64,000 nucleotides of DNA, from assembly GCA_020637215.1 (NCBI GenBank), contig JACJWI010000007.1, positions 93,116 through 157,115 on the forward strand. Reading direction: 5' to 3'. The notes beneath the pieces were generated by a model. It did not search any database. It was not told the origin of the DNA and saw only the letters and a list, made by a program, of their open reading frames with translations. The position numbers and the translations under genes were made by a program. Origin of the DNA: Microthrixaceae bacterium (lineage in GTDB: Bacteria; Actinomycetota; Acidimicrobiia; Acidimicrobiales; Microtrichaceae). Shown in pieces: positions 25,887 to 33,814 of the stretch; the first letter of the stretch is position 1; every line of letters begins with the position of its first letter.

Positions 25887-26893
25887 GAACGCGCCGCGTC
25901 CCGGGCCGGGGCGACCTGCTCGCCGACCCGACGCAGGTACGGCCACGCCACCTCGGGATCCAGCCCGCCGCACAACGGGTGCAACATCAGCGGATCGTTC
26001 CCGAGGATGTCGAGGGCACCGTCGACGGTGACCACCCGGTGCGACGCACCTTCGGAGCGCAGAGCCTCGACGCTGCGGCTGGTCGACATCGACGCGTTGC
26101 GCGCCGCGGACTGCGGGTTCCACGCCGCGTACGCCGTGGCGTCGCGCAGCATCGGCTCCCCGAGCTCGTCCCAGGCCCGGTCGACGTCGTCGGCCACGAA
26201 CACCGTCATCGGCGCCCCCGGGTTGGGCATGACGCACCCGCGGGGCTCGATGCCGGCGGCTGCGCACTCCTGTTCGTACACCTGCGCCAGGCCGTCGACG
26301 TTGGTCTGGGCGAACAGACCGAGGCCTCGGCGGGCGGCCCGACGCGCCGCGGGCCGGCTGGCCCCACCCCAGAACAGGGTGATCCGGCCCTCGGGGGCCC
26401 GCCCGATCGATCCGGGTCGACCGTGGGGGGTCAGGTCGCGGCCCGCCAGCGCGTCGAACAGGGTGTCGAGGTGCTCGTCGGCGAGCCGGCCCCGGCGTTC
26501 GAAGTCGACGCCGAGCAGGGCGTACTCCTCGGGCCGGTAGCCCACGCCGAGCACCCAGCCGACCCGACCGCCGCTGATGTGGTCGATCACCGCCATCTCC
26601 TCGGCCAGTCGGACCGGGTCGTACAGGGGCAGGATCGCCGCGGTGACCATGAAGTACGTCGAGGTGGTCCGAGCCGCCATCGCCGCGACCATCGTCCCCG
26701 GCGAGGTCAAGTACCCGTCGGCCACCGCGTGGTGCTCCGAGACGGTCACGAACGGCGCGAAGGACCCCTCGGACCACTCGACCATGTCGAGCGCGGCACG
26801 GTAGGCGCCGCGGACGTCCTGGCCGGGTGCCAGCCGCATGTCGAACCTCAACCCGATCACGGGGCCGAACCGTAGCCACCGCGGCAGCGACAC
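25883..26893 (-). CDS. Luciferase-like (LLM class) flavin-dependent monooxygenase
   Basis: A 336-residue TIM-barrel protein of the bacterial luciferase/F420-dependent family. Typical blocks are SFAPFVTVSEHHAVADGY, ILPLYDPVRLAEEMAVIDHISGGRVGWVLGVGY, ERRGRLADEHLDTLFDAL and FWGGASRPAARRAARRGLG. It would oxidise a substrate with FMN or F420. The GTG at 26893 gives the longest form; a shorter start at GTG or ATG about 12-19 codons later is also possible. The palindromic array begins immediately upstream, so its promoter lies in or beyond that array. Confidence 0.84.
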   Translation of the reverse strand: MSLPRWLRFGPVIGLRFDMRLAPGQDVRGAYRAALDMVEWSEGSFAPFVTVSEHHAVADGYLTSPGTMVAAMAARTTSTYFMVTAAILPLYDPVRLAEEMAVIDHISGGRVGWVLGVGYRPEEYALLGVDFERRGRLADEHLDTLFDALAGRDLTPHGRPGSIGRAPEGRITLFWGGASRPAARRAARRGLGLFAQTNVDGLAQVYEQECAAAGIEPRGCVMPNPGAPMTVFVADDVDRAWDELGEPMLRDATAYAAWNPQSAARNASMSTSRSVEALRSEGASHRVVTVDGALDILGNDPLMLHPLCGGLDPEVAWPYLRRVGEQVAPARDAARS

Positions 26894-27246
26894 CCGTCGA
26901 ACTTGTAGCCCCCGGTCGCTCCGGTGACCGCCCAGCTACAACATCGCCAGCACCCGTCGAACTTGTAGCCCCCGGTCGCTCCCGTGACCGCCCAGCTACA
27001 ACATCACCAGCGCCCCGACGAACTTGTAGCCCCAAGTCGCACCCGTGACCGCCCAGCTACAACATCGCCAGCGCCCCACGAACTTGTAGCCCCCGGTCGC
27101 TCCGGTGACCGCCCAGCTACAACATCGCCAGCGCCCGACGAACTTGTAGCCCCAGGTCGCTCCGGTGACCGCCCAGCGACAACATCACCAGCGCCCCACG
27201 AACTTGTAGCCCCCGGTCGCTCCCGTGACCGCCCAGCGACAAGTTC
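26894..27246 (+). repeat. Tandem array of six roughly 60-bp palindromic units
   Basis: Six units with a period of 60-61 nt. Each has CGAACTTGTAGCCCC, an inner GGTCGC...GTGACC stem and CCCAGCTACAAC, then a short linker CATCGCCAGC. The last two copies have CGACAA in place of CTACAA and the array closes with CGACAAGTTCG, mirroring the opening CGAACTTG. The outer arms TTGTAGC / GCTACAA can pair, giving a nested hairpin per unit. It fills the divergent gap between the luciferase-like gene and DUF3556. The same family occurs at 11899-12013. Confidence 0.9.
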
Positions 27247-27304
27247 GGTGGGCCGCGTCGGCCAGACTGTCGGTCGACCCAGCAGCATCGAGGGGGACGT
27301 CGGA

Positions 27305-28993
27305 GTGGGTTTCCTGCAACCGAACCTGCCGGTGGTCGACCACGAGGTCTGGGACCACCTGCCCCGCCAGGAGCGGATCGTGCCGATGACGCGGCACTTC
27401 GCGCTGCACGGGTTCGGCTCCCCCGACGTCGTCATCCTCTCCTACATCGTCAAGATCGGGATCTACCTCGCCGTCGGCTGGGCGTTCGTGATGACCACCC
27501 CCGGCATCGACGGGGCGTTCGACGTCGGGGCCTGGTGGTCCAACCCGGCGGTCTTCTTCAAGTTCGCGTTCTGGACGATGCTGTTCGAGGTGCTGGGCCT
27601 GGGCTGCGGGTTCGGTCCGCTCAACCTGCGCTTCATCCCGCCGCTCGGCTCGTTCCTGTACTGGCTGCGGCCGGGCACGATCCGCCTGCCACCGTGGCCG
27701 CGGCGCAACCCGATCGCCGGCGGCGACACCCGCACCCCGTTCGACGTCGCGCTCTACGCCGGGCTGCTCGTCGCCCTCGTCGTCACCCTCGTCGGGGCGA
27801 TCCCCCGATGGGAGGTGCTGACCGTCGTGGTGCTGCTGGGGTTCATCGGCCTGCGCGACCAGACCGTGTTCCTGGCCGCGCGGGGCGAGGTGTACGGATC
27901 GATCGCCCTCGCCGCGCTGTTCAGCGCCGGCGACCAGGTCACCGCGGCCAAGTTCGTGATGGTGATCATCTGGTTCGGCGCCGCGGTGTCGAAGCTCAAC
28001 CGGCACTTCCCGTTCGTGGTCGCCGCCATGATGGCCAACAGCCCGGTGCTGCGCTCGACCCGGCTCAAGGCCCACCTGTGGCGCGACGCACCCGATGACC
28101 TGCGACCGGGACGGCCCGCGGCGGTGCTCGCCCACACCGGGACGGTCGTCGAGCTGGTCGCACCGATGGTCCTGCTGCTCAGCGGCGGCGGGTGGGTCAC
28201 CACGGTTGCCGCGCTGGTGATGATCGGGTTCCACCTGACGATCCTCACCAGCTTCCCGATGGGCGTCCCACTCGAGTGGAACGTGTTCATGATCATCGGG
28301 ATCGTCGTGCTGTTCCTCGGCAACCCCGGACTGGACCTGGGCGCGCTGTCGCAGCCGGTCGCTCTGGCGGCGCTGGTCCTCGGGCTGCTGGCCGTCGTCG
28401 TCTACGGGAACCTGGTGCCCGAGCAGGTGTCGTTCCTGCCATCGATGCGCTACTACGCCGGCAACTGGGCGGCGACCATGTGGTGCTTCCGCGGCGACGC
28501 CCTCGAGCGGTTCGAGCGCAACGTGACCACCGCGACCCTGCTCCCGCACCAACAGCTGGAGAAGGTCTACGGCAGCGCCGAGGAGGCGGCCGTGCCGCTC
28601 CACATGGGCTACGCCTTCCGCGGGTTCCACACCCACGGCCGGGCGCTGTGGACCCTGGTGGCCGAGGCGTGCGGGCCCGACCACGAGGACTACCTGGTGC
28701 TCGACGGCGAGCTGGTGGCGGGCACCGCTCTCGGGTGGAACTTCGGCGACGGCCACCTCCACGACGAGCAGCTGATCGAGGCCCTGCAGCGCCGCTGCGA
28801 CTTCGCGCCCGGCGACGTGCGGATCGTCTTCCTCGAGTCCCAACCGTTCCACCGCGGCACCCAGCAGTACCGCCTGATCGACGCTGCCACCGGTCCGATC
28901 GGTCGGGGCCACGTGGTCGTCACCGACATGGTCGCCCGCCAACCCACTGACGCCGACCTGCCGCTGCACCGCGACCCCGGCACCGAGCCGTGA
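27305..28993 (+). CDS. DUF3556-family polytopic membrane protein
   Basis: A 562-residue protein with about ten hydrophobic segments between residues 35 and 380 and a soluble C-terminal part. The start GFLQPNLPVVDHEVW, then PRQERIVPMTRHFALHGFG, and the later FVMVIIWFGAAVSKLNRHF and FPMGVPLEWNVFMI match the actinobacterial DUF3556 family as I recall it. Function of the family is unknown. GTG 27305 is taken as start since the longer frame only reads the repeat array; GAGGGG lies 12-17 nt upstream. It overlaps nhaA by GTGA. Confidence 0.78.
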   Translation: MGFLQPNLPVVDHEVWDHLPRQERIVPMTRHFALHGFGSPDVVILSYIVKIGIYLAVGWAFVMTTPGIDGAFDVGAWWSNPAVFFKFAFWTMLFEVLGLGCGFGPLNLRFIPPLGSFLYWLRPGTIRLPPWPRRNPIAGGDTRTPFDVALYAGLLVALVVTLVGAIPRWEVLTVVVLLGFIGLRDQTVFLAARGEVYGSIALAALFSAGDQVTAAKFVMVIIWFGAAVSKLNRHFPFVVAAMMANSPVLRSTRLKAHLWRDAPDDLRPGRPAAVLAHTGTVVELVAPMVLLLSGGGWVTTVAALVMIGFHLTILTSFPMGVPLEWNVFMIIGIVVLFLGNPGLDLGALSQPVALAALVLGLLAVVVYGNLVPEQVSFLPSMRYYAGNWAATMWCFRGDALERFERNVTTATLLPHQQLEKVYGSAEEAAVPLHMGYAFRGFHTHGRALWTLVAEACGPDHEDYLVLDGELVAGTALGWNFGDGHLHDEQLIEALQRRCDFAPGDVRIVFLESQPFHRGTQQYRLIDAATGPIGRGHVVVTDMVARQPTDADLPLHRDPGTEP

Positions 28994-30276
28994 CCGGCGA
29001 CGGCGATATGACCGACGACGACGATGTGACCGACGACGGCGATGTGACCGACAGCGGTGACGTGACCGGGCCGGGCACCCGCCGACGGCGGGCCCGGGCG
29101 CTGCGCGAGTTCCTCGACACCGAGGTCGCCGGGGCCGTCGTCCTGCTCGTCGCGGTCGTCGTGGCGTTGGTGTGGGCCAACTCGTCCTTGTCGAGCAGCT
29201 ACTCCGACCTGTGGCACACCGAGCTGTCGGTGAGCGTGGGCTGGGGTCTGGACATGTCGATGCACCAGGTGGTCAACGACGGCCTGATGACCGTGTTCTT
29301 CTTCGTCGTCGGCCTCGAGATCAAGCGGGAGCTGGTCGACGGCGAGTTGTCGGACCCCCGCACGGCCGCGGTGCCCGTGGCCGCGGCGATCGGCGGCATG
29401 GTCGTCCCGGCGCTGCTGTTCGTGGCGATCAACGCCTCGACCGGCACCACCCGGGGGTGGGGCATCCCGATGGCGACCGACATCGCCTTCGCCCTCGGCG
29501 TCCTCGCGGTCGCGGGGTCCCGGTTGGCGTCGGGCGCCAAGCTGTTCCTGCTCACCTCGGCGGTGGTCGACGACATCGGCGCGATCGTGGTGATCGCGGT
29601 GGTGTACTCGACGTCGATCTCGCCCGGCGCCCTGCTCGGCGCCGCGGTGGTGATCGGCATGGTTCTGCTCGCCCGGGCCACAGGGGTGCAGAGCCTGGTC
29701 GTCTACGTGCTGCTCGGCGTCCTGTTGTGGGACGCCATGTTCGAGTCGGGGGTGCACGCCACCATCGCCGGGGTCGTGCTCGGGCTGATCACCCCCGCCC
29801 GAGGACCCGACAGCGTTGCCGAGCGACTCGAGCACCGCCTGCACCCGCTGAGCAGCTTCGTGATCGTCCCGCTGTTCGCCCTCGCCAACGCCGGGGTGCG
29901 CCTGGACGTCGGGTCCCTGTCGGAACCGGCGCCGCGGGCCGTCGCGCTCGGGGTGGTGGTCGGCCTGGTCATCGGAAAGACCGTCGGCATCTCGGCCGCG
30001 ACCGCGATCGCGGTCAAGACCCGGATCGGCCGTCTGCCCGACGGGGTCGGAGCCGGCGAGGTGATCGGCATGGCGATGGTGGCCGGGATCGGCTTCACCG
30101 TGTCGCTGTTCGTCACCGAGCTCGCCTTCGACGACCCGGCCATCCGCGACGCGGCCAAGACCGCGGTGCTGGTCGCCTCGGTGGTCGCCGCGGTCGCCGG
30201 CGGAACGACGCTGTGGTGGCGTGGCCGACGGACCGCGGAGTCTCCCCAACAGGCCCGGACCGTCCCCGACCGCTGA
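28990..30276 (+). CDS. nhaA: Na+/H+ antiporter NhaA
   Basis: A 428-residue antiporter with about twelve membrane helices. The family hallmarks are VFFFVVGLEIKRELVDGEL, GIPMATDIAFALGVLA, LLTSAVVDDIGAIVVIAVVY (tandem Asp of the ion site) and VIGMAMVAGIGFTVSLFV. It exchanges cytoplasmic Na+ for H+ and supports pH and salt balance. An unusual acidic N-terminal leader of about 30 residues consists of near-repeats of VTDDGD. It is coupled to DUF3556 by GTGA overlap. Its stop is only 13 nt before an IS3 terminus. Confidence 0.93.
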   Translation: MTGDGDMTDDDDVTDDGDVTDSGDVTGPGTRRRRARALREFLDTEVAGAVVLLVAVVVALVWANSSLSSSYSDLWHTELSVSVGWGLDMSMHQVVNDGLMTVFFFVVGLEIKRELVDGELSDPRTAAVPVAAAIGGMVVPALLFVAINASTGTTRGWGIPMATDIAFALGVLAVAGSRLASGAKLFLLTSAVVDDIGAIVVIAVVYSTSISPGALLGAAVVIGMVLLARATGVQSLVVYVLLGVLLWDAMFESGVHATIAGVVLGLITPARGPDSVAERLEHRLHPLSSFVIVPLFALANAGVRLDVGSLSEPAPRAVALGVVVGLVIGKTVGISAATAIAVKTRIGRLPDGVGAGEVIGMAMVAGIGFTVSLFVTELAFDDPAIRDAAKTAVLVASVVAAVAGGTTLWWRGRRTAESPQQARTVPDR

Positions 30277-30320
30277 TTCCCGGGCGGCTTGAACCACCCT
30301 GGGTTCGTTGGAGGCTCGTT

Positions 30321-33300
30321 CTATTGGTTTCCAACCCCGACGGGGTCGGCTTGTTGGGCAGCGTAGAACGCTGCTTCGAACTCTGCCGGGGGCACGTGGC
30401 CGCAGTGGCTGTGGAGCCGCTGTTCGTTGAACCAGTACACCCAGTCGAGCGTCGCGTGTTCGAGCTCGTTGACGTCGGCCCAGCCTGTGGTGTCGGGCCC
30501 GTAGACGCACTCAGCTTTGTAGAGACCGTTGGTTGTCTCGGCCAGGGCGTTGTCGTAGGAGTCGGCGACGGTGCCGATCGAAGGGCGGGCTCCGATCTCG
30601 TCGAGCCGTTCGGTGAACCGCACACTGGTGAACTGGCTGCCGGCGTCGGAGTGGGTGACGAGCCCGACGAGGCGCCCTCCGCCTCTGGATCGTCTGGCCA
30701 TCTCGACGGCGTCGAGGACCATGTCGGTACGCATGTGCGACGCGGCGCGCCAGCCGACGATCCGACGACTGAACGCGTCGACGATGAAACACACGTACGC
30801 CATCCCGGACCGGGTCGGCACGTAGGTGTAGGGGTCGGACCGGAGCGCCCTGTCAGCCTTTCGGCTGGTGGGTTTCTCCGGCCCGCCCTCCGAACCGGAC
30901 GTGCGACTTCCACCGCATCCGGCTCTCCACGTGGTCATGCCGCTGGTGGGGGTGATCCTGTTGTCGTTGCGCTCGACCATGGGGTCGGGATGCGTGCGCC
31001 CCGGTAGCGGTAGCGCTCGATGTTGACCTTGTAGGGCCGGAACATCTCGATCCCGCCGTCGCTGATCCTCCAACCGGGGAGGTAGCGGCGGACCAGGGTG
31101 TGCATGTTCAGCCCGACGTGCCGCTTCTTCAGCCAGCCGACGATCCGCCAGAAGGCGAAGTGATCGACGTAGTTGAAGGTTCGCGATGACACGCCGTGCC
31201 GGAAGTAGTTGCACCATCCCCGCAGCGTCGGGTTCAACCGGCGCAGCAGGTCACCAAGCGTTCGATGTCTCGCTCTGCGAGTGAGCGATCGAACCTTGTC
31301 CATCACCGAGAGCAAGCTCTTCTTCGACGGGTAGGTGTAGACCGCCCGCTTGCCTGCCCGGCCTCTCCAGGCTCGGCGTTGGATGCGCCATCCCAAGAAG
31401 TCGAACCCCTCGTCGATGTGGCAGACCCTCGTCTTCTCTTCCGACAGGCGCAGGCCCATCGGAGCGAGCACCGCAGCCACTTCGCCCCAAAGCGCTTCGG
31501 CATCATCGCGAGTGCCGTGAACCATGACCACGAAGTCGTCCGCGTAGCGGACGAGCCTCATGGTTGGTTCCCCGGCGCGACGACGCTTCGCGCGTGTCCA
31601 TGACGGACCCAACGCAGCCCACTTGGCAGCGAAGTGCTCGTCGAGGTCAGACAGGGCGATGTTGGCCAACAGCGGTGAGAGGATCCCGCCCTGGGGTGTG
31701 CCGGTGATCGTCTCACGGTTGCGGCCCTCCTCGGTGAGGACCCCAGCCTTCAAGAACGCCTTCACCCAACCCAGGACACGCTTGTCTCCGATCCGATCTC
31801 TCACCCGGCCCATCAGGGCCGTGTGGTCGATCTCGTCGAAGCACGCCTTGATATCCGCCTCGAACACCCACTCGTAGTTCCGAGGAGGCGATCCGAGGTA
31901 GTGGATCTCAGCGATGGCGTCCTGGGCTCGGCGCTTGGGGCGGAAGCCGTAGGAACACGGCTTGAAGTCCGCCTCGAAGATCGGCTCGAGCACCAGCTTC
32001 AACGAGGACTGCACGACCCGGTCTGCGACAGTCGGGATCCCCAGCGACCGGATCTTGCCGTTCGCCTTGGGGATCGTCTTCTCCCGCACCCGCTGAGGGA
32101 CGAACCGGCCAGCCTTGAGGTCATCTCGCAGCCCTCCGAGCAGTCCCCCAGCACCGAACACGATGGAGCGGGGTGCCACTCCATCGACGCCGGCAGTTCG
32201 TGCGCCCTTGTTGCCCCGCACCCGAGCCCACGCCACAACGAGGAACGCCGGGTCATACACGAGGTTGGCAAGGTCATCGAAGCGACGGCCAGGATCGGCC
32301 TTCGCCCATTGGTGCAGCTTCGTCTGCATCACGAGTACCCGGTGCTCGGCCTCGTCGAGGTCGGGCCACGGAGCGCCGATATTCACCAGCGAACTCCTCG
32401 ATCAGCGTTGATGCTGCGAACACGCTGGACCCCTTCGCCATGTGACCGGCTTTCCCGGCCTCGGACTACTACGGGTCCTCCGCCCCATCCCGACGGCATC
32501 GGCCGACGACGGGCCTTCCCGCCGACCAGCTGGCTGCTGGCCGGGGAGGGGACCGCCGGAATGGTTCCCACGTTCACTCCCGAACCCTTCAACGGGGTCG
32601 GCGCCCAACTATGCCCCTGCAACATCGCCACGGCTACGCCGCAGGCATTCACCGTGGCCTCCCGGTCGGCGACATCACCCAACCAAAGAGTTCCCCGACT
32701 AGCCGGAGCCGGTCGGGTGCGCGCTGCTGCCCAGCCCAGATCTGTCAGGTTCGAGCTGGTGGTCTCGTCTTGAGGGGCGTTCAGCCGCTGGTTCCTCACG
32801 TACGCCTTTCCGTCTCGCTAGCCGGACCCGGACCATCTGACAGTGCTGGCCCGTCCCGTCGTTGTCAGGGCTGCTTCCACCCTCCCCGGCGTCCCCCGGT
32901 TCAGGCTGCCCTCAGCTTCTGCCCGTCCGCTGCGACGCACGGGAGGCGGTGTCCTTTCACCACCGCAAGGTTCGGGAGCGCCTCGTGGCGCTCGAGGTCC
33001 GTGACCCACAACGCGTCGGGCCGGTCCGCGGTGAAGTTGCGCTTCACCAGGTCCGCTGCCCGGGTGGCGTCCGGGTCAGAGATGGTGCTGAACACCTTCT
33101 TGCGACGCCGAGAGACGCCCCCGATGCCCAGCTCGCGCATCAGACGGGCGACCTGGTCCCGGCCGATCTCATGGCCAGCGCGTCTGGCTGCCAGCCACAG
33201 CTTGTGAGCGCCGTAGACCTTGCGGTTCGTCACCCACAACACCATCAGCACCTGCATCATCACCGCGTCACGCACCGCTCTCGCCGAGGGGGCGAGCTCG

Positions 33301-33410
33301 CGCTTCTTGGCGGCGTAGTAGCTGCTCGGAGCCACCTGCAGGGCCTTGCAGATGGGCTCGACTCCGAGCTCGTCACGGTGCTCGTCGATGAACCCGACAA
33401 GCATGTTCAT
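30321..33410 (-). CDS. IS3 OrfB transposase, split by a group II intron (exons 32994-33410 and 30321-30827)
   Basis: Exon 1 (139 codons from ATG 33410) encodes the HTH_21-like start MNMLVGFIDEHRDELGVEPI and ends ...ADRPDALWVTDL, which holds the first catalytic Asp. Exon 2 continues TYVPTRSGMAYVCFIVDAFS, then HSDAGSQFTS (second Asp) and NALAETTNG (catalytic Glu), ending GVGNQ. Joining at 32994/30827 is in phase 0 and gives a normal 307-residue DDE transposase. If the intron splices, the transposase is functional; if not, translation of exon 1 runs into the intron and stops. Start overlaps the orfA stop by 4 nt. Confidence 0.85.
30892..30925 (-). ncRNA. Group II intron domain V
   Basis: A 34-nt hairpin with GAGCCGGA pairing with TCCGGTTC, a middle GTGG/AAGT loop region and the catalytic AGC near its 5' side. 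Its length and position just before domain VI and the 3' splice site are canonical. Confidence 0.88.
30935..32386 (-). CDS. ltrA: Group II intron-encoded reverse transcriptase/maturase
   Basis: A 483-residue intron protein. The RT domain has RGNKGARTAGVDGV, REKTIPKANGKIRSLGIPTV, SYGFRPKRRAQDAI, ADIKACFDEIDH, GTPQGGILSPLLANI and the catalytic YADD in VRYADDFVV. Maturase domain X is around 350-430 (RRLNPTLRGWCNYFRHG). There is no C-terminal HNH endonuclease with paired Cys motifs, so the intron is endonuclease-minus and probably uses replication-fork or ssDNA targets. GTG 32386 is the start. It is in the same orientation as the host transposase, as expected. Confidence 0.92.
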   Translation of the reverse strand: MNIGAPWPDLDEAEHRVLVMQTKLHQWAKADPGRRFDDLANLVYDPAFLVVAWARVRGNKGARTAGVDGVAPRSIVFGAGGLLGGLRDDLKAGRFVPQRVREKTIPKANGKIRSLGIPTVADRVVQSSLKLVLEPIFEADFKPCSYGFRPKRRAQDAIAEIHYLGSPPRNYEWVFEADIKACFDEIDHTALMGRVRDRIGDKRVLGWVKAFLKAGVLTEEGRNRETITGTPQGGILSPLLANIALSDLDEHFAAKWAALGPSWTRAKRRRAGEPTMRLVRYADDFVVMVHGTRDDAEALWGEVAAVLAPMGLRLSEEKTRVCHIDEGFDFLGWRIQRRAWRGRAGKRAVYTYPSKKSLLSVMDKVRSLTRRARHRTLGDLLRRLNPTLRGWCNYFRHGVSSRTFNYVDHFAFWRIVGWLKKRHVGLNMHTLVRRYLPGWRISDGGIEMFRPYKVNIERYRYRGARIPTPWSSATTTGSPPPAA

Positions 33411-33742
33411 GGGCGGTCGAGCTCCGCCTGGGCAAAATACGCCGACGCCTTCCGCAAGATCTCGTTCGCCCGCTTCAGCTCCTTGACCTGAGCCTCGAGC
33501 TCCTTGATCTTCGCCGCGTCCGCGGTCGACCGTCCCGGCTTCACACCCTCATCGATATCAGCGACCTTGACCCACTTGCGCACCGTCTCGGTCCCATATC
33601 CGAGCTGTAGCGCGATCCGCTGGATCGCGCCATGACCACGTCCCTCCGAACGGGCCTGGCGCACCAGACGGACCGCCTGTTCCTTCTCCTGATCCGAGTA
33701 GCGACGCGTAGTCGGCTTCCCCGGCGACTTCTCCTGTGGCAT
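33407..33742 (-). CDS. IS3 OrfA transposase subunit
   Basis: A 111-residue DNA-binding protein. It starts at ATG 33742 with RRYSDQEKEQAVRLVRQ, a helix-turn-helix (HGAIQRIALQLGYGTETVRKWV), and a leucine-zipper-like C-terminus KIKELEAQVKELKRANEIL followed by KASAYFAQAELDRP. This is the standard OrfA of IS3 elements. The stop overlaps the orfB ATG; OrfAB fusion by frameshifting is normal for the family, though no obvious A-rich slippery site is seen here. Confidence 0.9.
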   Translation of the reverse strand: MPQEKSPGKPTTRRYSDQEKEQAVRLVRQARSEGRGHGAIQRIALQLGYGTETVRKWVKVADIDEGVKPGRSTADAAKIKELEAQVKELKRANEILRKASAYFAQAELDRP

Positions 33743-33814
33743 GACTCCAGCCTTCCAAGCTCAGGAGCCTCCAACGAACCCAGGGTGGTTCACTCGATCC
33801 GGAAGGCGGTGTGC

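Larger units (their letters stand above)
30828..32993 (-). mobile_element. Group II intron inside IS3 orfB
   Basis: The 2166-nt intron begins GAGCGCCACGAGG (a variant of the usual GTGYG start) and ends CCCCTAC, with the common terminal AY. A 34-nt domain V at 30892-30925 starts GAGCCGGATGCGG with the AGC triad and pairs with ...CGTCCGGTTC. Domain VI follows, with a CAGCCGAAAGGCTG hairpin and an ACAGG segment that can supply the branch A. Removing it restores the orfB reading frame exactly. It encodes an RT/maturase in domain IV. Boundaries are deduced from the transposase reading frame. Confidence 0.85.
30290..33792 (-). mobile_element. IS3-family insertion sequence carrying a group II intron
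   Basis: The element is bounded by perfect 27-bp inverted repeats at 30290-30316 and 33766-33792, both starting TGAACCACCCTGGG. It encodes orfA (33407-33742) and orfB (exons 32994-33410 and 30321-30827). Without the 2166-nt intron it would be about 1337 bp, normal for IS3. No clear 3-bp target duplication is seen at its ends; the right end abuts IS21 sequence directly. Confidence 0.9.

Noticed and set aside
26894..27246. CRISPR array
   Set aside because: Units are about 60 nt with the entire unit conserved, no unique spacers, and no cas genes nearby; the palindromic arms and mirrored ends fit a tandem palindrome family better.
26984..27304. N-terminal extension of the DUF3556 gene encoding DELVAPGRSGDRPATTSPAP-type repeats
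   Set aside because: The frame is open only because the 60-nt repeat has a period divisible by three; the real protein starts after the array with family-like sequence.
30321..33410. IS3 orfB as a simple pseudogene
   Set aside because: The interruption is a complete group II intron in phase 0 and the joined exons give an intact transposase, so loss of function is not shown.
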